64,000 nt of DNA from G963668435 sp963668435 (lineage in GTDB: Bacteria > Latescibacterota > Latescibacteria > Latescibacterales > Latescibacteraceae): assembly GCA_963668435.2 (NCBI GenBank), contig CAXXSC010000008.1, forward strand, positions 496,001 to 560,000. The letters are read 5' to 3'. The notes beneath the pieces are model-generated. The model was not told the DNA's origin, ran no database searches, and was given only the letters and a program-made list of their open reading frames with translations. Position 1 is the first letter of the stretch. Every line of letters begins with the position of its first letter. Shown here piece by piece: positions 35,833 through 43,864 of the stretch. The position numbers and the translations under genes are program-made.

Positions 35833-36987
35833 TTATTTATTCCGCAATGATGCAATCGTTTCGCGGAGTGCATACGCGATATAGCTGATATCATCTTCCG
35901 TGCTCTGCGCGAAAACAGGAAGGCTCATCACCTGATTACAGGCTTTTTCCGCCTCAGGGCAGCCTTCGGAACTGTAACCGGCCTCCTGCATGACCTCCCA
36001 ACTCCAGGCAGGTGGATAATGCAGGACTGTGCCCACCCCCCACTCATCACGAAGCGCCGCCATGAGTTCATCGCGGGAAAAAGAAACTTGATCGGTATCG
36101 AGCCTGACCACATGCATGAGCGAACCGTGATCGCCATCAACACCGGGTGCGGGAATGATCTCGTCAATCGAAGCCAGCGCCTCGTTCATGGCAATGAAAT
36201 TCGCCCGCTTTTTCGCAATGATACTGTCGATCCTGCAAAGCTGATTTATGCCGACAGCCAACTGAGGCTTGGTCATGCGGTAATTGAAGCCAATCCGAAC
36301 AACCCGGGTTGGACGGCCGTAAATAAAGCCGAACGTTTTCATCTGGCGGACTGTCTCGGCAAAATCGTCATCGTTTGTGGTCACCGCACCGCCCTCGCCG
36401 AGCGTGGTCATGTTCTTGTTGGACTGAAAACTGTAACAGGCGGCTCTGCCCCTGCCGCCAATCGGCTGGCCTTTAGAGCGGGTTGAAACGGCATGCGCGG
36501 CATCGTATATGATGTCAACGCCATGTTTTTCCGCAATACGGTCAAAAGCATCGCAGTCACAGGCAAGCCCCGAGAAATGAACGGGAATGATCGCTTTCGT
36601 ACGCGCGGTTATTTTCGATTCTACCGAGACGGGATCGAGATTGAGTGTCAAGGGATCGATATCGGCGAAAACGACTTTCGCGCCACGAGCCATCGCCGTA
36701 GTCGCCGAGCAGACAAAGGTCAGGGGCGTGGTGATAACCTCGTCTCCCTCGCCAATGCCGAGAGCCATCATACAGAGATCGAGCGCTGTCCCGGCAGAAT
36801 TGACCGCTACTGCTTTCCCGGCGCCCTCGTGTTCAGCAAACGCTGTCTGAAAATCGTTTTCTTCGGGCAGTGGAAAAAAATTGCCGTTCGGCCCCGCGGC
36901 GGCCTCGATCACAGCACCTGCCGCCCTGACATCATCCTCGCCATACTGACCTCCCATGGCGAGATATGGCACTTCGCGTTTTTCCAT
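35833..36987 (-). CDS. DegT/DnrJ/EryC1/StrS-family PLP aminotransferase
   Basis: A 384-residue cytoplasmic PLP enzyme. The PLP lysine is Lys191 in YSFQSNKNMTTLGEGG, and the ring-nitrogen Asp is Asp162 in IIYDAAHA. The N-terminal VNSAGTALDLCMMALGIGEG and TTPLTFVCSATTAMARGAKV complete the family signature. Members aminate 3- or 4-keto sugars on nucleotides or carry out related steps in amino-sugar synthesis, with glutamate as amino donor. AAGGA lies 8 bases before the ATG at 36987. It heads a minus-strand run with the symporter, Gfo/Idh and nucleotidyltransferase-like genes, although a 124-base spacer separates it from the symporter. Confidence 0.85.
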   Translation of the reverse strand: MEKREVPYLAMGGQYGEDDVRAAGAVIEAAAGPNGNFFPLPEENDFQTAFAEHEGAGKAVAVNSAGTALDLCMMALGIGEGDEVITTPLTFVCSATTAMARGAKVVFADIDPLTLNLDPVSVESKITARTKAIIPVHFSGLACDCDAFDRIAEKHGVDIIYDAAHAVSTRSKGQPIGGRGRAACYSFQSNKNMTTLGEGGAVTTNDDDFAETVRQMKTFGFIYGRPTRVVRIGFNYRMTKPQLAVGINQLCRIDSIIAKKRANFIAMNEALASIDEIIPAPGVDGDHGSLMHVVRLDTDQVSFSRDELMAALRDEWGVGTVLHYPPAWSWEVMQEAGYSSEGCPEAEKACNQVMSLPVFAQSTEDDISYIAYALRETIASLRNK

Positions 36988-37172
36988 GTCACAATCCTTC
37001 CCTTTTCCGAATGCATCACATACTGTCATAGTCGATATATCAGTAACGAGTCATCTGCTTTTCGATCTGGAACCGTCGTGCAAAACTGTTGAAATAATCT
37101 TGTTCGTATGAACTCTTTTTCCTACATTATCTCTATTCAAAACAACCTGGCAACTGACAAGGAGTTACAACG

Positions 37173-38036
37173 ATGAAAAAAATTGCGCTTGCAATTCTTG
37201 CCCTCAGCATTCTCATGAGCGGCACAGCCATTGCCCAGACACTCGACGGGCGCGCCTACACTCCCGGTGTCGATCCCAACATCGACCTCTTTTTCGCAAA
37301 CTGGCAGGATTCCGAACCGTTTATAACGCACGGCACCCTCGAAGAGCGTTCGATTTTCACTGAGGGCGATCCGCTGAATCCACCGAAAAAAGGCGCGGTC
37401 CTCAGTTTCTGTAACCGTTTCACGCATGCAACACTCCCTGCCGGAAAAGCCATCGAGCCCACGAATCTCAAGGGCGAGCAGGAAATCATCTACATCCTTT
37501 CGGGCAGCGGCAAGATGAAAGGCCGTAAGGTAAAAACCGACCTTTATCCCGGCATCTGTGTCCTTATCCCCGCGAACTGCAAGTTCACTATGGAAAGCAG
37601 CGGCAGCGATGACCTGACCATGTATCTCGTTTCGGAGCCTATCCCTGACGGGTTCAAGCCCAACAAAGATATCCTTGTCCGTGACGAGAACGCCCAGCCC
37701 ATTGTCTCGACCGATGTCCACTGGTGCCACATCGAAAAGGGATTCTTCAAGACCAACGACGGGCTCGGCACACTCGAAAACGTCATCACTATTACCCACG
37801 CACCCATGACCATCGGCCATCCACACAGCCATGTCGAGGGTGTCGAGGAGATCTGGGCCGAGGTAACCGGCACCAGTATCGCTTTCCTTGGCAAACAGAT
37901 TCGTAAACAGCCGCCGGGAACCGCCTACATGATCCCGCCCGACGGCAACACACCGCACTGCAACATCAACACCGGCACATCCGATATCAAGCTTTTCTAT
38001 TTCGCCCGCTACCGCGACCACGAGGTACGAAAGTAG
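37173..38036 (+). CDS. Exported bicupin protein
   Basis: A 287-residue exported protein. The signal peptide is MKKIALAILALSILMSGTAI, ending near AQ. Two cupin barrels follow. The first (about 75-150) reads EIIYILSGSGKMKGRKVKTD and LYPGICVLIPANCKFTME but lacks the first-motif histidines. The second (about 200-275) reads GHPHSHVEGVEEIWAEVTGT and PPGTAYMIPPDGNTPHCNIN and retains His-rich metal ligands, so the metal site is probably only in the second barrel. A strong AAGGAG precedes the ATG. It stands alone between two minus-strand blocks. Function within the cupin superfamily cannot be told; sugar isomerase or sensor are possible. Confidence 0.8.
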   Translation: MKKIALAILALSILMSGTAIAQTLDGRAYTPGVDPNIDLFFANWQDSEPFITHGTLEERSIFTEGDPLNPPKKGAVLSFCNRFTHATLPAGKAIEPTNLKGEQEIIYILSGSGKMKGRKVKTDLYPGICVLIPANCKFTMESSGSDDLTMYLVSEPIPDGFKPNKDILVRDENAQPIVSTDVHWCHIEKGFFKTNDGLGTLENVITITHAPMTIGHPHSHVEGVEEIWAEVTGTSIAFLGKQIRKQPPGTAYMIPPDGNTPHCNINTGTSDIKLFYFARYRDHEVRK

Positions 38037-38185
38037 TTAGAAAATAAAATTGGTTTCTTTTCGGGGAAAACTGTCATTGCACGGCTTTCTCCGTTTTTTG
38101 TGTAAATCGGATACTACTAGTCAATGATTCAACGTGTCATATCGATGAAATTTCCGCTTTACATCATGGAAAACTTGCCAACGTA

Positions 38186-39115
38186 TTACACTGTCTTTTT
38201 ACCCGCATAACCTCGACGGTCGAGCTGCAAACGATCTTTCGGATCGACTTTCGGTGCCGCTGTGCGATAGGCTTCCGCGATATCGGCGCAGGTCGCAGGA
38301 ATAAGATCACAGCCTTTGTCAGCGAGAATCCGCTTGATCGCGCCGATCATGCCGAGCAGGGTTTCGCGCCGGAAATTCGATGAATCACTGTAATCAAAGG
38401 TGTTATGTGTCACGCCGCGTACGACCTTGACCGGAACGGCATCGTTGTGCAGCTGCCGCATGACAGCCTTGTTGATCGTGTACCAGTGGTTTTTGGCATC
38501 GACAAGCTCCACACGGAGATCCTGCGGGTGTTTTCCGCCCCACATGTATGACTCGAGATCGACTGTGTGGGGAATATCGATGAAATCCATCGTGCCGGGC
38601 AGAAGGCGGTTCCAGCGGTTCGCATAGTGGACATCGAGCGGCGCGCCCTCCCAGACACAGGCGGTTTCCGGCAGACGGCGGCCGGGAAGACCCACCTGGC
38701 CATGTGTAAAACCGTTGTCCTCAAGTGCGGTATAAGTGTAGTCGTTCGCTGAAGCGTAGCCCATACAGAAGCATAACGGCTCGAATCCGATCGCATCGGC
38801 CCAGCGGCTTTTCGCTTTTGCGATAAGCTCTCGCTGTTCATCGGGCCCCATGACACCGGCGAACTCAAAATAGCCCTCATCGCCCGGATGAAGATGCAAT
38901 CCAATCTCGTGTCCGCGCTCCCTGATCGAGTTATACAGGGCCGGATCCGATTCGGCATCGCCCGGAATCATGAAGAACGTGCCTTTGAGCCCGTGCTCGT
39001 CGAGAATATCGGCATAGCCGCCTGCTCCACGACGTCCGAGCCCGGCATCGTTCACCGAATGCTGAGTTGCCTCACAGTCGATGGACCAGTTGATATAAAA
39101 CGTTTGATTCGCCAT
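38186..39115 (-). CDS. Polysaccharide deacetylase family protein
   Basis: A 309-residue cytoplasmic NodB-like enzyme, a distorted TIM barrel that hydrolyses N- or O-acyl groups. Asp13 in YINWSIDCEA is the expected metal or base Asp. RERGHEIGLHLHPGDEGYFE carries His69, His74 and His76 in the place of the family's His pair. No signal peptide is seen, which favours a small-molecule substrate (as in PuuE-like or allantoinase-like members) rather than an extracellular polymer. A GGGGGTGATCAGGA region precedes the ATG. The next upstream gene is the amidohydrolase pair, ending 33 bases away on the same strand. Confidence 0.8.
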   Translation of the reverse strand: MANQTFYINWSIDCEATQHSVNDAGLGRRGAGGYADILDEHGLKGTFFMIPGDAESDPALYNSIRERGHEIGLHLHPGDEGYFEFAGVMGPDEQRELIAKAKSRWADAIGFEPLCFCMGYASANDYTYTALEDNGFTHGQVGLPGRRLPETACVWEGAPLDVHYANRWNRLLPGTMDFIDIPHTVDLESYMWGGKHPQDLRVELVDAKNHWYTINKAVMRQLHNDAVPVKVVRGVTHNTFDYSDSSNFRRETLLGMIGAIKRILADKGCDLIPATCADIAEAYRTAAPKVDPKDRLQLDRRGYAGKKTV

Positions 39116-39148
39116 TCCTGATCACCCCCCATTATCATTTATTTTCAA

Positions 39149-39907
39149 TCACTTGTCATCACTAATATGAAAAAGGCGCTTTGCGTTGCCGCTCATGATC
39201 ATTTCACGTGAATTATCCTCCAGCAGGGCATGATCCATAAGATTGAGACGGTATTCTATCGGATCGGCCCAACCGAAACCGAAATCCGAGCCCCACATGA
39301 TCCGCCTGTGATCGACACCGTCTAAAATCTCCTGAATCGCGGCGAGATGCGGTCCGCACAGCGAACAGTAGAGATTGCTGCAACGATTCAGAAAAGCAAG
39401 CGCACTCCGCCAGCATTCCAGAAGTCCGGCATGACCGAGGACGAAAGTCGTTTCGGGAAATTTTAGCGCCAGCCCGCCCACCTGACAGCTCATCGAATAA
39501 ACCGGAGTCCCGTCATGGAAAACAACTGGCACATTGCGATCACCGCAGATACGGGCGATATCATCCATGACCGGATGAGCCATTGACATACCCTGCAGCC
39601 AGGGATGAAGCTTGACACCGGCCATGCCGAGCTGATCGAGACAGCGTTCGAGTTCGCGGATACAGCTTTCGCCAAAATCGGGATGGACAGTCGCCAGCGG
39701 CACGAGACGGCCACCTGAATTCGCCGCAGTATCGGCGACAATGTCATTGGATTTTTCAATGTCGGCATTACGGGTCAGTCCGCGATGCCCCATGAGCACG
39801 GCTTTTTCTATGCCGTGACGGTCCAGAACCGCGAGCCAGTTACAGGGATCGCTGCCATAGCGATCCTCCCAGCAAATGCCCCAGTGGGTATGCGTATCGA
39901 CAATCAT
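39149..39907 (-). CDS. Amidohydrolase (TIM-barrel), intact metal site
   Basis: A 252-residue cytoplasmic enzyme of the amidohydrolase 2 / COG2159 type. The N-terminal HxH is in MIVDTHTHWG, further His in VPVVFHDGTPVY and FVLGHAGL, and the metal Asp in IMWGSDFGFGW, so the full ligand set is present. The ATG at 39907 overlaps the preceding gene's stop as ATGA, with AGGGG eight bases upstream; an ATG six bases earlier is also possible. The overlap implies translational coupling with its paralogue at 39904-40662. Family members decarboxylate or hydrolyse carboxylates, lactones or amides. Substrate unknown. Confidence 0.8.
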   Translation of the reverse strand: MIVDTHTHWGICWEDRYGSDPCNWLAVLDRHGIEKAVLMGHRGLTRNADIEKSNDIVADTAANSGGRLVPLATVHPDFGESCIRELERCLDQLGMAGVKLHPWLQGMSMAHPVMDDIARICGDRNVPVVFHDGTPVYSMSCQVGGLALKFPETTFVLGHAGLLECWRSALAFLNRCSNLYCSLCGPHLAAIQEILDGVDHRRIMWGSDFGFGWADPIEYRLNLMDHALLEDNSREMIMSGNAKRLFHISDDK

Positions 39908-40662
39908 CGCCATTGCCCCTTTCCGGGAAGCAGCGACGCTATCGTTGCACCGAATACCGGCTCATATTCGGCTGCGGACAGCTCCTTTCTGTACTGCTCC
40001 CATTCGAAAACGAGGCTGTTCCTCGGCGCGGCAGAGCCCATGATACCCCGCCAGATACCGGCGGCATCTAGATGGCTCTTGAAAGAGAATGGACGTGCAA
40101 ACGATCCTTCGAGATAGATATTGTCAGAATATGATCCGGCGGCAGGCACATCGTTCCAATAGTCTGTCGCTCCCGAGTGGCCCATGATAAAAACGGCGTC
40201 GGGGTGACGGAGCGCCGTATCCACGAGCTGCCACGGTGCGCCATAGAGGTGGGACCCGGTATGAACATACACCGGCAAACCTGTTTCAGCGGCAGTCTCG
40301 ATGACAGGATCGGTGAGAGTATCGTTGATAAGATAGCCCTGAAGAGCCGGATTGAGCACGAACATCTGCGCGCCCTCTCCCGCGGCATGGCGAAGTTCTT
40401 CGACAGCCTCGCCACCAAACCACGGATTGACCGTGCAGGCGGGAATCAGACGATCAGGAAAGTCGGCTGCCGAGGCAAGTATGCGACTGTTACCCTTCCT
40501 GTTCAGCACCGCGATTTCACGATCACTGGGAGCGATAACAGCCTTGTCGACACTGGCGGAATCGAGATCGTCAATAAGTCTCTCCACCGGATAGACAGTC
40601 TCGCGTTCTGTTCCCAGCGTTATATAGCAGTCGATAGTCACGTGGCAAGTCCGTTTCATCAT
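39904..40662 (-). CDS. Amidohydrolase paralogue with degenerate metal ligands
   Basis: A 252-residue paralogue of the downstream amidohydrolase. The barrel is recognisable (RLIPACTVNPWFGGEAVEEL, LPVYVHTGSHLYG, VFIMGHSGATDYW), but the N-terminal HxH is replaced by IDCYITLG and the final GSD by GIMGSAAPRN, so two of the metal-ligand positions are lost. It may be a non-catalytic partner or an enzyme with another mechanism. The start at 40662 lacks a clear ribosome site. The gene is coupled to the intact copy by a 4-base overlap, consistent with a heteromeric complex. Confidence 0.72.
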   Translation of the reverse strand: MMKRTCHVTIDCYITLGTERETVYPVERLIDDLDSASVDKAVIAPSDREIAVLNRKGNSRILASAADFPDRLIPACTVNPWFGGEAVEELRHAAGEGAQMFVLNPALQGYLINDTLTDPVIETAAETGLPVYVHTGSHLYGAPWQLVDTALRHPDAVFIMGHSGATDYWNDVPAAGSYSDNIYLEGSFARPFSFKSHLDAAGIWRGIMGSAAPRNSLVFEWEQYRKELSAAEYEPVFGATIASLLPGKGQWR

Positions 40663-40696
40663 TTTCAGACTGTACGAGGAATTCTCTGCCTATGGA

Positions 40697-40722
40697 AAAG
40701 GCCGGAGACAAGCCCCCGGCCA
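40697..40722 (-). terminator. Probable terminator between beta-propeller and amidohydrolase genes
   Basis: On the minus strand GGCCGG and CCGGCC pair (40721-40716 and 40705-40700) and are followed by TTTTCC, right after the beta-propeller stop codon at 40730. The T run is short, so partial read-through into the amidohydrolases is possible. Confidence 0.55.
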
Positions 40723-40729
40723 TGTAATC

Positions 40730-41860
40730 TTATAATTGTATTTCCCAGAGATAGGACGAACGGTTTGGATTATCGTTCTCACCGGCAAAAATGACACCAT
40801 CTTCGCTGATATCCATGTCGTGGATCTGCCAGGCGCAGTCACCGGTTTCGGTATCTCGAATTCTGCCGATCAGCTCGTATTCCTCACTTTCGAGGTCCAT
40901 CCTGAACAGCGAGGCATTGCCAAATCGTCCGCCAATACCGTAAAGAAAACCATCCTTACCGACTGCAAACGCCGCAATCCTTGCCGGAGGTACCGGCGCA
41001 CCGAGAAGGACAACCTCCGCGCTGTCAGGATCGATTCGGAAAAGACCGCCCTCACCTGATCCGCAGTAAAGCTTACCGTTTGGCGCGGCAATGAGACCGT
41101 CGATATGAGCATAACCCGGGCCACCGTCAAGATGCGGCAGACCGTGACGGAAAAACTCAATTTTGTCCTCATCGGGATTGTAGCGGAAGAGACGGTACTG
41201 GTCGACACCGGCATTGGACTGCCAGGCGCGCGTGACACTCCAGCCGCCCCATACACGTCCCTTGTCGTCAAGAACGATATTCTCTCCCTGCCCCATTGCG
41301 AAACCGGAGCCTGTGAGCCCCAGAATGCGGGATTCCCGGCTGTCGAGATCGAATGCGGCGAGATATTCGGGGGTAAAAGTCTGACAGTATGCAGTACGGC
41401 GGCTTTCATCGATCACCATGCCCTGAATATAGGTGTGGGGCACCGGTATGCCGATTTTGGCGATATCACCTGTCCGGGGATCGAAACGAACAACCGAACC
41501 GCCGGGAGCATTCCAGTAGTTGTCGACATCATGGAGAAGCGCAATCGCGGCATAGATGCAGCCGTCATCCGATTTGATCAGGGCACGGTGGAATTTCGCA
41601 TCGAAAGGATCGGCGATCCGTGAAAAACCGAGATCGATAAATTCACCTTTCTCACGGTCCCAGGCCCTGAAAATATCTGAATCAAAAGAGGTTATGCCGA
41701 CATAGACACGGTTTCCCTCACAGAGAACGCAATCAAAAGATATCCAGGTTCTGCGAAGTGTATCATCGCCCTTGAAGTCATCGTATTCGAAACGGTCCTC
41801 AATTGTCCCGCTCCAGTCGTCCACGGAGACATCATGCAGTTTCAATGCGCGTACTTTCAT
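40730..41860 (-). CDS. Cytoplasmic beta-propeller protein
   Basis: A 376-residue protein built of repeated four-strand blades: CVLCEGNRVYVGITSFDSDI, GGSVVRFDPRTGDIAKIGIP, ENIVLDDKGRVWGGWSVTRA, DGLIAAPNGKLYCGSGEGGL, FAVGKDGFLYGIGGRFGNAS and MDISEDGVIFAGENDNPNRS. No signal peptide is present. The pattern is that of SMP-30/NHL-type propellers, which include lactonases and ligand-binding scaffolds, but no metal-binding Glu/Asn set can be assigned. A poor ribosome site precedes the ATG at 41860. Position between the AraC-type regulator and the amidohydrolases suggests a role in the same pathway, for instance ring opening of a lactone. Confidence 0.65.
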   Translation of the reverse strand: MKVRALKLHDVSVDDWSGTIEDRFEYDDFKGDDTLRRTWISFDCVLCEGNRVYVGITSFDSDIFRAWDREKGEFIDLGFSRIADPFDAKFHRALIKSDDGCIYAAIALLHDVDNYWNAPGGSVVRFDPRTGDIAKIGIPVPHTYIQGMVIDESRRTAYCQTFTPEYLAAFDLDSRESRILGLTGSGFAMGQGENIVLDDKGRVWGGWSVTRAWQSNAGVDQYRLFRYNPDEDKIEFFRHGLPHLDGGPGYAHIDGLIAAPNGKLYCGSGEGGLFRIDPDSAEVVLLGAPVPPARIAAFAVGKDGFLYGIGGRFGNASLFRMDLESEEYELIGRIRDTETGDCAWQIHDMDISEDGVIFAGENDNPNRSSYLWEIQL

Positions 41861-42171
41861 CCTTCACCTTCACTTTTCACATGAAATCATCGGATTATAT
41901 TAAGCAGAATATAATATTCAACAGATATATTCAAGCAGAATCAACATGATTAAAACAATATGCTGCAGGAAGGGCATCAGTGTGTGAGTCTGTCACCATC
42001 CTCCTGCAGCATGATTTGCCAAAAAGGGGGAACTTCCTGGCATAGGGAAAAAAAGCTTTTCAAACCTCTTCAGACATGCCGGATACCATTCAATTCAGAT
42101 GAATATCTCCGACAGTCTTCCATGTCAGAAATTTACATAAAAGGGACGGTATTATTCTATAAAGAGGCCAT
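41861..42171. other. 311-base non-coding gap with inverted repeat
   Basis: This gap lies downstream of the AraC-type gene (stop at 42172) and upstream of the beta-propeller gene. Its main feature is the 11-base inverted repeat at 41960-42012. I see no convincing small gene; the open frame 41960-42184 on the plus strand begins inside the repeat and has no ribosome site. Confidence 0.5.
41960..42012 (-). terminator. 11-base perfect inverted repeat, candidate terminator or attenuator
   Basis: ATGCTGCAGGA (41960-41970) is exactly mirrored by TCCTGCAGCAT (42002-42012). Read on the minus strand, the second arm is followed by ATTGTTTTAATC. The 31-base loop is long for a classical terminator, so attenuation or protein binding is also possible. 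Confidence 0.45.
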
Positions 42172-43761
42172 TCAAGTTTTGTAACTTTGGGGCTTTTTTT
42201 GTAAAATTGGGTCATTTTCGGCAGATGAATGGGTGCTGCGGAATTTTTTCGGGGTCATTTTTTCGTACTTTTTAAAACTGCGTCCGAAATAGGATTGACT
42301 GCTGAACCCAACTTCGAAAGCGATTTCGGCAATATTCTTATCCGTTTCAATCAGGAGTTTTTTCGCTTTTCCTATCCTGAGTATTTTGAGATATTCAGTG
42401 ACATTCATGCCGGTCTTGTCTGAGAAGTATTTCCCGAAATACGAAGGGGTCAGGTTGACCGATGCGGCAATTTTCGCCCGTGAAAGCGTCTCATCCGAAT
42501 AATTCTGTTCCATGAACCGTTTCGAGATCGTAATATAATCATCCTCTTTTTCGGCGGCAGCTGACGGAACCTCGTTCTGCTTTTTCCATAGAAAGGCCAA
42601 TACAATACCTGCCGCTGAGACAAGGAGGACAATCACGGGAATGATTATCCATAGAGACGCCTGCTTTCGTTTCCCGGTAAAAACGATATTGCCCCATTCA
42701 CTTGGATTGTTGAGACATCCGGCGCTTGTTGACCAGCCTGCATAGAAAAACCCGCCATTGAGATAGTCCTTGTCATCTGTCCATATTTCAAGTCCCATGT
42801 TCTCAATTGCGGCAGGATCGACACCGATATCATCCCATCGGATTGCCAGCTCACCACAGTATCCGCAGTCGATATCCTCCTCCTCATTCAGGGTACCGGC
42901 AATGCTGATCGCCGCCTCGACATCGGTATCCATCGTTCGCTTCAGCGAGACACCGTCGAATACCTGCGTCCGCTTGAACACCATCCCTGCGGCTGACATG
43001 AGATAGCTGATATGCGGCTCAGTCCGTATTTGTGCATGGTCGTGCTTAAGATCGAGATAGACCTCGACAATATCCTCCTGCGGCATTCCCCTGATATCAG
43101 AACTTCCCGGACCGAAACGGCTTATAACGCTTTTATCGTCGACATTGAAACCGAAAAAGAGATACTCATCATTCCAGGCTGAGTAAACGGCAATACTGTT
43201 GTCATTATTGGAAAACTGGATGCTGTCACTGGGAGCCCACTCATTTAGATCGCCGTCAATGACAATATCGCGCCCTGTCCTGCCGGAGCGCAAAGTCTGG
43301 CTGTTCAGACGGGGGTTGCGGTCCAGAACGAAAGTCATCTCAGAAGTGGCCCCATCTCCCGATGGAAGACTCGTCACATTCCCGGCTTTGTCAATGACAT
43401 CACAGTATATCCGTAGAATCTGTATTCCCTGATCCGGAATATGCGAACAGTTCCAGAGAAATTCGTATGGCGGCTCGTAAACCTCACCAAGTTTTTGCCT
43501 GTCGACAATCTGACCTGTGTAATCGTAATATGACGCGTAGAAAAGCACTTTATCGATTCCACTGCCGCTGTCACTTGCGGCAACAGCCAGACGTATCGCA
43601 TTGGTGGTCAGAATGGAGAATTTTTCCGGTGATGTCCATGTATACTCGGGAGGAACAGTTTCATAAAGAGAATCGCTTCCGACATCCGCGAACGCATTCA
43701 CGGTGACGGAGGCGGTCAGGAACAGTATGGCAAGGCGGGAAATCACACGTTCGGCTTTCAT
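42172..43761 (-). CDS. Membrane-spanning AraC-family regulator with CBM9-like sensor
   Basis: A 529-residue protein. The N-terminal hydrophobic segment is at about 7-25 (ISRLAILFLTASVTVNAFA). An Ig-like region (about 38-150, SPEKFSILTTNAIRLAVAAS) is followed by a CBM9/DOMON-like domain (about 165-365, DIVIDGDLNEWAPSDSIQFS, EDIVEVYLDLKHDHAQIRTE, LEIWTDDKDYLNGG). One transmembrane helix lies at about 370-392 (IIIPVIVLLVSAAGIVLAFL). The cytoplasmic AraC helix-turn-helix pair is at about 410-510 (TPSYFGKYFSDKTGMNVTEY, FEVGFSSQSYFGRSFKKYEK). A sugar outside would be signalled to DNA without a phosphorelay. Neighbouring symporter and hydrolase genes are the likely targets. Confidence 0.8.
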   Translation of the reverse strand: MKAERVISRLAILFLTASVTVNAFADVGSDSLYETVPPEYTWTSPEKFSILTTNAIRLAVAASDSGSGIDKVLFYASYYDYTGQIVDRQKLGEVYEPPYEFLWNCSHIPDQGIQILRIYCDVIDKAGNVTSLPSGDGATSEMTFVLDRNPRLNSQTLRSGRTGRDIVIDGDLNEWAPSDSIQFSNNDNSIAVYSAWNDEYLFFGFNVDDKSVISRFGPGSSDIRGMPQEDIVEVYLDLKHDHAQIRTEPHISYLMSAAGMVFKRTQVFDGVSLKRTMDTDVEAAISIAGTLNEEEDIDCGYCGELAIRWDDIGVDPAAIENMGLEIWTDDKDYLNGGFFYAGWSTSAGCLNNPSEWGNIVFTGKRKQASLWIIIPVIVLLVSAAGIVLAFLWKKQNEVPSAAAEKEDDYITISKRFMEQNYSDETLSRAKIAASVNLTPSYFGKYFSDKTGMNVTEYLKILRIGKAKKLLIETDKNIAEIAFEVGFSSQSYFGRSFKKYEKMTPKKFRSTHSSAENDPILQKKPQSYKT

Positions 43762-43802
43762 TGCTTTACCGACGATAATTGTACTGTCGCCGGGGACGAA
43801 CG

Positions 43803-43838
43803 GGCCCCCTCTTCAGTTATTTGCTTAAAGAGGGGGCC
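43803..43838 (-). promoter_or_regulatory. Intercistronic hairpin between symporter and AraC-type gene
   Basis: GGCCCCCTCTT (43803-43813) pairs perfectly with AAGAGGGGGCC (43828-43838), an 11-base stem with a 14-base loop. Neither side has a T run, so it is more likely an RNA stabiliser, processing site or attenuator than a simple terminator. It sits between the symporter stop (43865) and the regulator start (43761). Confidence 0.55.
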
Positions 43839-43864
43839 GGATTCATCAATATGAGATGTAGTAA

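Noticed and set aside
38060..38100. Terminator after the bicupin gene
   Set aside because: The T run near 38095 is preceded only by a 4-base ACGG/CCGT pairing, too weak to list as a terminator.
41960..42184. Possible 74-residue gene on the plus strand
   Set aside because: It starts within one arm of an inverted repeat, has no ribosome site, overlaps the end of the AraC-type gene and shows no protein-like composition.
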